In this document: positions 15,388-22,022 of the stretch, piece after piece
How the letters are laid out: each line of letters begins with the position of its first letter
How positions within the stretch are numbered: the stretch's first letter is position 1
Assembly (NCBI GenBank): GCA_027031485.1
Contig: JALVQI010000145.1
Coordinates: 1 to 32,464, forward strand
DNA length: 32,464 bases
Direction of reading: 5' to 3'
Source: Candidatus Aminicenantota bacterium
Lineage (GTDB): Bacteria; Acidobacteriota; Aminicenantia; JAMOAD01
The notes under the pieces: model-generated
Databases searched by the model: none
What the model was told of the DNA's origin: nothing
The model's input: the letters and a program-made list of their open reading frames with translations, nothing else
Program-made: the position numbers and the translations under genes

Positions 15388-17052
15388 TTGAAAATATTTA
15401 AACATATTATATTTTCTCTAACAGGCGGATTTGTTTTAATATTATTTTCTTTTAATCTTTTATTTTTTTTAAATTTCCCCCATCTCCGATATACTAATTT
15501 TAGAACAGATTCGAATATTTTAGTTTGGGGCGTAATCTTTTTTTTCTTATACTATGTAATAGTTATTTTATATGTAAAAGCATACAATTTTATTGCTCAT
15601 GAAAATTATAGCATTGATTTTTTTTCTTTTGCATATTTATTTACTTTCTTAAGAGTAGGGGTTGGATATTTACTTTTAGTTTATCTCATAAACTATTATG
15701 TATATCATAACTACTTGTATTATAGATTAAAAGGTTTATTTTTTTTTAATTTATTTGGGTTTATTTTATTATCTCTTATCTTTTTTTATGAGAGAAATCA
15801 TTTTTCAAAAGATGGAAAAAATAAGAAATCCTTTTTTCTTGCCTTAATAATTCTTATATTTTCTTTAATCCTGTTATTCGATATTAAGTATTTTCATAAG
15901 AGTTTTTTGCATTTGAAACTGAATCCCAATGGCTATGACAACAAAAAGTTATATTATTTATTTAGCAAGAAAAGGCGGGTTATAAATCTTTATGTGGAAG
16001 GACTTTCCTATGATTTTATCTTTCCTCTGATTTCCGAAGGCAAATTACCTAATTTCAGCTGGTTGATAGAAAATGGCTCATGGGCTCGCTCAAAAACACT
16101 GGATCCGATAAATAAATGGTCTGCATATTCATCCTATATAACGGGGGTTTATCCGTCCAGAAATTTAATGTACTCCTTCTGGAAAAAATCTTTTACTTCC
16201 TCTTTTTCTTCGGCGCCTTACATTCTTCCAAACGGATTCTTTATGAAAACACTGGAAAGATTAAATTTTATAAAAAGGCTTTACAGTAAACCTACCATTT
16301 ATTATAAAAAAAATATTTTTTCTTATCTGGAAAACTATAATGTTAAAAGTTTTAATGTGTTTTTTTTGAAGGAGGAAAAGGAATTATCTGTGAAGAATAG
16401 TTTTTCAAAATTTCCATCTCCTTTTGATGAGCTTGAGCTTAAAGATAGTGCGCTTATTAAATCTTTTAGAAAGAATATTTTGCTTGATGAGCAGAGATTT
16501 TCCATCTTTATCCGGAAATTAAGTGAGGATAATAAGGATACTCTATTTTATTCTCTTTATATTGATGGTTTACTCGATACCGAACTCAGGTTTTATAAAT
16601 ACAGTTTTCCGGAATATTATTCATCTGTTCCCGAGGAAGACATACATCTTTATGGTGGAATAATAGAAAAATATTATCAATATATTGATCGGTATATTGG
16701 AAGAATTCTTTTAAATTTTAAAAGTTCTGATCTTCTAATAATCACTTCCTCTTTTGGTGTTGCCCCATTGGATCCTTTGGACCAAATAATAAACAGGCTT
16801 TCAAAAAAAGAGATTTATTCGGCTAAAATTTCCGGCTCTTCGGAAGGAGTCCTGATATTGTATGGAAATGGGATAAAGAAGAATTTTATCCTTAATAATT
16901 TTTCTTTTCTAAATGTTTACCCTATTATTACTTATTATCTTCAGCTTCCTGTTCCGGCCAATTCAAGTAAAAGTTTTTCTCTGGAGATGTTTGAAAAAAA
17001 GTTTATAAAGGAAAATCCTCTGGTCTTTTCGTATGAGAGGAGTGTAAAATGA
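15388..17052 (+). CDS. Membrane protein with degenerate phosphodiesterase/alkaline-phosphatase-superfamily domain
   Basis: 554 residues with a TTG start 3 nt after the FHA gene; the downstream sequence reads as a normal N-terminus with MKIF then a helix. About five membrane helices lie in residues 7-168. From about 195 an extracytoplasmic domain follows the PF01663 (type I phosphodiesterase) pattern: VINLYVEGLSYDFI, GKLPNFSWLIENGSWARS, WSAYSSYITGVYPSRN, and DLLIITSSFGVAP. In active members the first strand ends in Asp-Gly and the last block reads DHG, both supplying metal ligands. Here they are Glu-Gly and SFG, so the metal site looks incomplete. It may be a binding or scaffolding pseudoenzyme, or an unusual transferase. 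It overlaps dtd by 4 nt. Function unknown; the fold assignment is moderately sure. Confidence 0.7.
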   Translation: MKIFKHIIFSLTGGFVLILFSFNLLFFLNFPHLRYTNFRTDSNILVWGVIFFFLYYVIVILYVKAYNFIAHENYSIDFFSFAYLFTFLRVGVGYLLLVYLINYYVYHNYLYYRLKGLFFFNLFGFILLSLIFFYERNHFSKDGKNKKSFFLALIILIFSLILLFDIKYFHKSFLHLKLNPNGYDNKKLYYLFSKKRRVINLYVEGLSYDFIFPLISEGKLPNFSWLIENGSWARSKTLDPINKWSAYSSYITGVYPSRNLMYSFWKKSFTSSFSSAPYILPNGFFMKTLERLNFIKRLYSKPTIYYKKNIFSYLENYNVKSFNVFFLKEEKELSVKNSFSKFPSPFDELELKDSALIKSFRKNILLDEQRFSIFIRKLSEDNKDTLFYSLYIDGLLDTELRFYKYSFPEYYSSVPEEDIHLYGGIIEKYYQYIDRYIGRILLNFKSSDLLIITSSFGVAPLDPLDQIINRLSKKEIYSAKISGSSEGVLILYGNGIKKNFILNNFSFLNVYPIITYYLQLPVPANSSKSFSLEMFEKKFIKENPLVFSYERSVK

Positions 17053-17504
17053 TAGCTGTAATACAAAGAGTAAAAAAAGCTTCGGTTAGAATAGAAAATG
17101 AGGTTATATCTGAAATAGGGAAAGGAATATTGGTGCTTGTCGGAATAGAGTATGATGATAGTGAAAAAGATAGAGAGTTTATTGTAAGTAAAATCTTAAA
17201 TCTGAGAATTTTTCCCGATAGCGAAGGCAAGATGAATCTTTCAGTGGCTGATATTAAAGGTGAAATCCTTTCGGTTTCTCAATTTACTCTGACCTCAAAG
17301 ATAAAGAAGGGGAGAAGGCCTGATTTTGGCAGGGCAATGCCGTCTGAAAAAGCCAAAGCCTTTTATCAGGAATTTTTGAATGCTTTAAAAAAAAGTAATT
17401 TAAAAGTTGAGGATGGGAAATTCGGGGCAATGATGGAAGTTGAACTTATAAATGATGGCCCTGTTACTTTTATAATAGACAGTAAAATAAAGAAATGGAA
17501 TTAA
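17049..17504 (+). CDS. dtd: D-aminoacyl-tRNA deacylase
   Basis: 151 residues, the normal length. It hydrolyses D-amino acids (and mischarged glycine) from tRNAs in the cytoplasm, protecting translation. The sequence opens with the family hallmark MIAVIQRVKKASV, contains the SQFTL catalytic-pocket motif (about residues 77-81) and the GRRPDF segment, and has the second active-site motif NDGPVTF near residues 136-142. The ATG lies in an ATGA overlap with the preceding membrane-protein gene. The 3' end overlaps the methyltransferase gene by 10 nt, so all three are probably cotranscribed. Nothing is unusual. Confidence 0.96.
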   Translation: MIAVIQRVKKASVRIENEVISEIGKGILVLVGIEYDDSEKDREFIVSKILNLRIFPDSEGKMNLSVADIKGEILSVSQFTLTSKIKKGRRPDFGRAMPSEKAKAFYQEFLNALKKSNLKVEDGKFGAMMEVELINDGPVTFIIDSKIKKWN

Positions 17505-18220
17505 CCAGGGATTTTTTCTTAGATAAAAAAATAATAGTCTATCAACCAAAAAAGGGGTATAGGTTTTCTATTGATGCCCCGATTCTTGCAGATTATATTA
17601 AGATTAATGATAATAATGCAGTTCTCCTTGAAATAGGAGGTGGATGTGGTATAATCAGCCTTATAATTTCTAAGACAAAAAAAATTAAAAGGATATATAT
17701 TATTGAAATTCAGGAGATTATGGTAAAAGCAATTAAAAAAAATATTGAGGAGAACAAGGTGAATACTCTTGTAAAGCTTGTGGAAGGGGATTTTCAAAAT
17801 TATCCTTTTAAAAAAAAATTTGACATTATTTTCTCAAACCCTCCGTACGGAGCCGTTGGAAGTGGAAAGATACCGGATAATGAGAGTAAGGCATTGGCAA
17901 AATTTGAAATAAAACTTTCTATGGAAAAATTGCTGGCAAATTCTTATGATTTATTAAGAGAAAAAGGTTCATTATATCTGATATATCCTTATGATAGGTC
18001 TGAGGATTTAAAAAAGAAAGCTAAAGAAGTGGGGTTTTTCAGAAAAAGAGAAAGACTGGTATATGCAAGGGAGGGAAGAAAACCTGTTTTTTATATGGTG
18101 GAATTTGCAAAGACAAAAGGAAAGAAAGTTCACTCTGATTCCATAATTTTAGAAAATGAGAATGGAAAATATACGGATGAAATAGAAAAAATTTTAAGAG
18201 GTAAAAATGTTTATAATTGA
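17495..18220 (+). CDS. TrmN6/YfiC-like tRNA (adenine-N6) methyltransferase family protein
   Basis: 241 residues, a Rossmann-fold SAM-dependent methyltransferase of the COG4123 group. The opening PKKGYRFSIDAPILADYI is the characteristic YRFsiDslLLA block. Motif I is EIGGGCGIISL (about residues 45-55), and the catalytic NPPYG (about 113-117) marks an N6-adenine or similar amino-methylating enzyme. In E. coli the family member modifies A37 of tRNA-Val. The substrate here is not proven. The gene overlaps dtd by 10 nt and the ABC permease by 14 nt. The pairing with dtd makes a small tRNA-quality pair placed ahead of the polysaccharide export genes. Confidence 0.85.
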   Translation: MELTRDFFLDKKIIVYQPKKGYRFSIDAPILADYIKINDNNAVLLEIGGGCGIISLIISKTKKIKRIYIIEIQEIMVKAIKKNIEENKVNTLVKLVEGDFQNYPFKKKFDIIFSNPPYGAVGSGKIPDNESKALAKFEIKLSMEKLLANSYDLLREKGSLYLIYPYDRSEDLKKKAKEVGFFRKRERLVYAREGRKPVFYMVEFAKTKGKKVHSDSIILENENGKYTDEIEKILRGKNVYN

Positions 18221-19025
18221 TAAAATCAAAACAATTTATAGAAGCAGGCTATTGATATCAAATCTTGTTTCGAGGGAATTAAAAGCGAGGTACAGAGGCT
18301 CTGTTTTAGGGTTTTTATGGACATTTTTAAATCCCCTTCTTTTAATGTTGGTTTACACTCTTGCTTTTGGAATAATTTTGAAACCAAGGTATCCAATTCC
18401 GGAACTCAAAACAGCCCTTGATTATTCTCTCTTTTTGTTTACGGGGCTTTTGCCGTGGATCTGGTTTAGTTCATCTATAATAGAGGCAGGCAATGTTCTA
18501 TCGATTCACGGAGCTTTGATAAAAAAAGTTTTGTTTCCTGTCGAAGTTTTACCTATAATGACTGTAACTGCAAATTTTATTAATTTCCTCCTGGGACTCC
18601 CTATCTTAATTCTCTTTTTTATTATATTGGGACATCCTTTAACATGGTATGTGTTTTTTGCAATTCCGGTTATGATAGTGCAATTTTTCTTTACCCTGGG
18701 ACTGGGATTTTTTGTGGCAGCTCTGACAGTTCATTTTAAGGATGTTCAGAATTTAATTGCAAATCTTCTTACACTCTGGTTTTTCGGTACTCCGATAATT
18801 TATCCTTTTAATTTTGAGCCTATTTTAAAGTCGAAATTAATAAAAACAGCTTTGTTATTAAATCCATTGACACATATTATTGAAGGATATCAGTATTCCT
18901 TTTTCTTTGGTTCTCTTCCCCATTGGAAAAAGTTGACTGTTACTTTTATAATTTCTTTTATTTTCTTTCTTTTAGGTTATTATTTCTTTGATAGGGTGAA
19001 AGATACATTTGCGGAGGAAGTCTGA
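18207..19025 (+). CDS. ABC-2 type polysaccharide exporter permease (Wzm/TagG-like)
   Basis: 272 residues with six expected membrane helices. The N-terminal SNLVSRELKARYRGSVLGFLW is the hallmark of O-antigen/teichoic-acid ABC permeases, and the LLPWIWFSSSI segment and C-terminal NPLTHIIEGYQYSFF block fit the same family. It should form a homodimeric channel in the inner membrane and export a lipid-linked polysaccharide, driven by the adjacent ATPase. The ATG is preceded by AGAGGT at suitable spacing and lies inside the 3' end of the methyltransferase gene. Its TGA overlaps the ATG of the ATPase gene (TGATG), indicating tight coupling of the two subunits. No glycosyltransferases lie in the window, so the exported glycan cannot be inferred. 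Confidence 0.93.
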   Translation: MFIIDKIKTIYRSRLLISNLVSRELKARYRGSVLGFLWTFLNPLLLMLVYTLAFGIILKPRYPIPELKTALDYSLFLFTGLLPWIWFSSSIIEAGNVLSIHGALIKKVLFPVEVLPIMTVTANFINFLLGLPILILFFIILGHPLTWYVFFAIPVMIVQFFFTLGLGFFVAALTVHFKDVQNLIANLLTLWFFGTPIIYPFNFEPILKSKLIKTALLLNPLTHIIEGYQYSFFFGSLPHWKKLTVTFIISFIFFLLGYYFFDRVKDTFAEEV

Positions 19026-20281
19026 TGAGTGAAATTGCAATTTCTTTAAAAAATATTGTTAAAGCTTATAGAAAGTATGCAAGCAAACATAGATTTAATA
19101 CTCTTAAAAGTGCCTTTATAGATGGGACAATATTTAGAGATTTTAAACCTGAAGAGGTTTTTCTTGCGGTAAACAATGTATCTCTTGATATTAAAAAAGG
19201 TAAAACAGTAGGAATTATAGGAGAAAATGGTTCGGGTAAAAGCACACTGTTAAAGATTATTGCGGGAATAGTAAGACCGAATAGAGGAAGTGTTATAACA
19301 AGAGGAAGAATTTCAGCTCTTATAGAACTTGGTGCGGGCTTTCATCCGGAAATTTCCGGAAGAGAGAATATCTTTATAAATGGGATAATTTTAGGGCTTA
19401 CAAAAAAGGAAATTAAGGAAAAATATAATGAGATTGTCAGATTCGCAGAGCTTGAGGATTTTATAGACCAGCCTGTAAAAACCTATTCATCAGGTATGTT
19501 TATGAGATTGGGTTTTTCTGTTGCCATTAATGTTAATCCTGACATTTTGCTTGTGGATGAGGTCCTGGCAGTTGGAGATGCCTCATTTGTCCCGAAATGT
19601 ATTGATAAAATAAATGAATTTAAAAGGGCAGGTAAGACCATCGTTTTCGTTAGCCATGATCTTGAAACTGTGGCAAGAATTACCGATGAAGCCATCTGGA
19701 TGAAAAAGGGACAGATAGTTATGAGAGGATACCCCCGTCAGGTTGTAGATGCATATCTGCAGGACATAAGCGAAAAAGAGGAGAGCAAACACAAAGAGAG
19801 TAAGAAGGAAGAAAAAGCTCCGGTTGATAATAAGAGATGGGGAGATAGAAGTGTGGAAATAATCTCCGTTAAATTAAAAGATCAAACGGGAAAAGAAAAG
19901 TTTATCTTTTCTCCGGATGACGGAATGATAATAGAAATGGAGGTTAAGGCAAAGGAAGAGAAAGATAATTTTGGTTTTGGAATAGGTGTTTTAAACGGAG
20001 AGGGGCATAATGTTTATGGTACGAATACATTTCTTGAGAATTTGATGGGAGAAAAGCTTACAAAGGGCTATCATAAGGTAGTCTTTAAGATATCAAAATT
20101 AAATCTGATAAATGGATTTTATTTTGTTGATGTTGCGGTTCACTCCAAAGAGGGAACACCTTATGATTATCATCACTTGCTTCATAAATTCAGAGTGGAT
20201 TCAATCCATAAAGATGTGGGAGTTTATAGAATGAATCATCTTTGGGAATTTGATAATGGTATTGAATTCAGAAAATATTAA
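19025..20281 (+). CDS. ABC polysaccharide exporter ATPase with C-terminal Wzt-like glycan-binding domain
   Basis: 418 residues. The nucleotide-binding domain spans about 1-245: Walker A GENGSGKST (about residues 66-74), the LIELGAGFHPEISGRENIF segment typical of Wzt/TagH, signature YSSGMFMRLGFS, Walker B ILLVDEVLAVGD, and the switch His in VSHDL. A charged linker (KEESKHKESKKEEK) leads to a beta-rich C-terminal domain (about 275-418) containing GFGIGVLNGEGHNVYGTNT. This matches the Wzt_C module, which in O-antigen systems recognises the finished or capped polysaccharide. The domain argues for a Wzt-type capped-glycan exporter rather than a simple TagH. It overlaps the permease gene by 1 nt, and the next gene starts inside its 3' end. 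Confidence 0.94.
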   Translation: MSEIAISLKNIVKAYRKYASKHRFNTLKSAFIDGTIFRDFKPEEVFLAVNNVSLDIKKGKTVGIIGENGSGKSTLLKIIAGIVRPNRGSVITRGRISALIELGAGFHPEISGRENIFINGIILGLTKKEIKEKYNEIVRFAELEDFIDQPVKTYSSGMFMRLGFSVAINVNPDILLVDEVLAVGDASFVPKCIDKINEFKRAGKTIVFVSHDLETVARITDEAIWMKKGQIVMRGYPRQVVDAYLQDISEKEESKHKESKKEEKAPVDNKRWGDRSVEIISVKLKDQTGKEKFIFSPDDGMIIEMEVKAKEEKDNFGFGIGVLNGEGHNVYGTNTFLENLMGEKLTKGYHKVVFKISKLNLINGFYFVDVAVHSKEGTPYDYHHLLHKFRVDSIHKDVGVYRMNHLWEFDNGIEFRKY

Positions 20282-20681
20282 TAAAAAAAAAGTTCTTGTT
20301 TTAGGAGCTTTTGATCTGATACACCCGGGGCATATTTACTTTTTATCCGAAGCAAAAGAAAAAGGGAATTTTTTAGTTGTTGGTTTATTTGATGATTTAC
20401 TTGTCAGGAACTTGAAAGGAAAGAAAAGACCGATAATCTCATATAAGGAGAGAGAGGGAATCCTTTTATCCTTTGAACCTGTTAATTCCGTTGTACCTGT
20501 TTCAAACATTGTTGAATTTTTAAAAAAGAATTCATTCAATCTTATTGCAATAGGAGAGTGGGACAACTATTTCCCGAAAGATTATATTAAGAGTTTTAAA
20601 GGTGAAATCTTTGTAATTGAAAGATTCGGAGATTATTCAACTTCCTCCGTAATTAAAAAGATAAAAAAAACTTTTCAATGA
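20256..20681 (+). CDS. Cytidylyltransferase-like nucleotidyltransferase (RfaE2/TagD-type)
   Basis: About 141 residues from ATG 20256. An in-frame TTG at 20250 is an alternative, and neither has a clear Shine-Dalgarno. The start lies within the ATPase gene, so translation is probably coupled. The core is GAFDLIHPGHIYFLSEAK with the nucleotide-binding H-x-G-H motif, then LKGKKRPIISYKEREGIL and a C-terminal YSTSSVIKKI that resembles the STS-x-I-I motif of the HldE/RfaE domain II and related cytidylyltransferases. It transfers a nucleotidyl group to a sugar- or alditol-phosphate. The neighbouring Wzm/Wzt genes suggest a role in making a precursor or terminal modification of the exported glycan (inference). 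Exact substrate is unknown. Confidence 0.85.
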   Translation: MVLNSENINKKKVLVLGAFDLIHPGHIYFLSEAKEKGNFLVVGLFDDLLVRNLKGKKRPIISYKEREGILLSFEPVNSVVPVSNIVEFLKKNSFNLIAIGEWDNYFPKDYIKSFKGEIFVIERFGDYSTSSVIKKIKKTFQ

Positions 20682-20722
20682 AATCCCTTTACTCCTTTAT
20701 AACTTTTTTATAAGATTTATTG

Positions 20723-21901
20723 ATGAAGGAAAAGACCATCTTTGGAACTGAGATATTTTGTGAAAGAGAATACGAAAAATACAGAGGGAAAAATATTGCG
20801 ATTCTTTTAAATCAATCTTCAATTGTTTTTGATAGAGAGACAACCCTTGAGTGTCTTCTGAAAAAAGGTTTAGAGATTAAGAAGGTATTCTTTCCCCAGC
20901 ACGGTTTTTATCAGGATAAACAGGATAATATGAAAGAATCGGAAGATATGAAAATCAATGGGATTGAGTTTATTTCCCTATATGGTAAGAAATTTGCCCC
21001 AGCAAAAGAAGACCTTGAAGGAATAGATATTATTCTTTATGATTTGCAGGATGTGGGAACAAGAATTTATACATTCGTTTCAACACTTTTTCTGCTGGTT
21101 AAAGCCTTGGACAAAACGGATGTAAAGCTTATTGTTCTTGACAGACCGAATCCTCTCGGAAGAAAGGTTGAAGGAAATTTAGTTGAAGAAGATTTCAGAT
21201 CCTTTGTCGGAATTTATTCTTTACCAATGGTGTATGGTATGACTCCCGCGGAACTTGCCTTCTTTTTTATAGAAAGGGAGGGACTTCATGTTGATTATGA
21301 AGTTTTAAAGATGAAGAATTGGAAAGGAGCTTTTTATGAAGATACCGAAAGATTCTGGTATCCTCCATCACCGAATATGCCTCACTATTTTACTTCTTAT
21401 ATATATCCGGGGACTGTTCTCCTTGAAGGTACGAATATTTCGGAGGGAAGAGGGACAACAAGGCCGTTTGAGATTTTTGGGGCTCCATTTATTGACGGGG
21501 AGCTATTATCAAAAGAACTAAATAGTTTAAAATTACAAGGTGTTTATTTTATTCCATATTACTTTACTCCGACCTTTAATAAATGGAAGGGAAAATTGTG
21601 CGGAGGGATTTTCATAAGAGTTCTTGATGTGAGGGCTTCGGAACCATACAAAACAGGAATTCTAATTTTGAAAAAAATCAGAGAAATTTACGGTGATAAA
21701 TTAAAGTGGACTCCTCCTCCCTATGAGTATGAGAAAGAAAAATTACCCATTGATATTATTACAGGTGGAAGTAAGGTTAGGGAATTTATAGATGAGGGTG
21801 AAGGGATAAAAGATTTAGACGAACTATTGGACAATGATAAATTTGAAAATATTGTAAAAACCTTTGGGCTCTATGATAGTTTTGATTCTAAAATCTATTG
21901 A
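20723..21901 (+). CDS. DUF1343 / NamZ-family protein (GH171, exo-beta-N-acetylmuramidase-like)
   Basis: 392 residues from ATG 20723; an in-frame TTG lies directly before it. No Shine-Dalgarno is visible, and a TATAAG hexamer at 20709-20714 would place initiation almost on the start codon, so leaderless translation is possible. Family features are NQSSIVFDRETTLECL, the FFPQHGFY block, ILYDLQDVGTRIYTFVSTL, LDRPNPLGRKVEGNL, PMVYGMTPAELA, SPNMPHYFTSYIYPGTVLLEGTNISEGRGTT, here cited as separate short blocks: SPNMPHYF, YIYPGTVLLEGT, NISEGRGTTRPFE. Characterised NamZ removes terminal N-acetylmuramic acid from peptidoglycan fragments. No signal peptide is visible, so this copy would act in the cytoplasm, on imported muropeptide sugars, if the start is right. 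It ends on the -35 element of the tRNA promoter. Confidence 0.88.
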   Translation: MKEKTIFGTEIFCEREYEKYRGKNIAILLNQSSIVFDRETTLECLLKKGLEIKKVFFPQHGFYQDKQDNMKESEDMKINGIEFISLYGKKFAPAKEDLEGIDIILYDLQDVGTRIYTFVSTLFLLVKALDKTDVKLIVLDRPNPLGRKVEGNLVEEDFRSFVGIYSLPMVYGMTPAELAFFFIEREGLHVDYEVLKMKNWKGAFYEDTERFWYPPSPNMPHYFTSYIYPGTVLLEGTNISEGRGTTRPFEIFGAPFIDGELLSKELNSLKLQGVYFIPYYFTPTFNKWKGKLCGGIFIRVLDVRASEPYKTGILILKKIREIYGDKLKWTPPPYEYEKEKLPIDIITGGSKVREFIDEGEGIKDLDELLDNDKFENIVKTFGLYDSFDSKIY

Positions 21902-21926
21902 CAGGAAAAAATATTTTTGATAAATT
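21898..21926 (+). promoter_or_regulatory. Promoter of the tRNA-Phe gene
   Basis: TTGACA (21898-21903), a 17-nt spacer, and TAAATT (21921-21926). Initiation near 21933 gives a 5' leader of about 9 nt before the mature tRNA. The -35 element includes the TGA stop codon of the preceding gene. Confidence 0.7.
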
Positions 21927-21941
21927 TATTCATTCATCTGT

Positions 21942-22014
21942 GGCGAGGTAGCTCAGTCGGTAGAGCAGAAGACTGAAAATCTTCGTGTCGGTGGTTCGAT
22001 TCCGCCCCTCGCCA
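21942..22014 (+). tRNA. tRNA-Phe (anticodon GAA)
   Basis: A complete 73-nt cloverleaf including discriminator A. The acceptor stem GGCGAGG pairs with CCTCGCC, the D stem is GCTC/GAGC, and the anticodon stem is GAAGA/TCTTC with loop CTGAAAA, giving anticodon GAA. The variable loop is GTGTC, and the T stem GGTGG/CCGCC (one G-U pair) encloses TTCGATT. The 3' CCA is not encoded (CAT follows), so CCA must be added by nucleotidyltransferase. It sits alone between two convergent protein genes. Confidence 0.97.
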
Positions 22015-22022
22015 CATTCCTG

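Noticed and set aside
18207-20281. Teichoic acid exporter TagGH of a Gram-positive organism
   Set aside because: The ATPase has a C-terminal Wzt-type glycan-binding domain, and the window encodes a signal-peptide beta-barrel-like protein, so an outer-membrane glycan exporter fits better.
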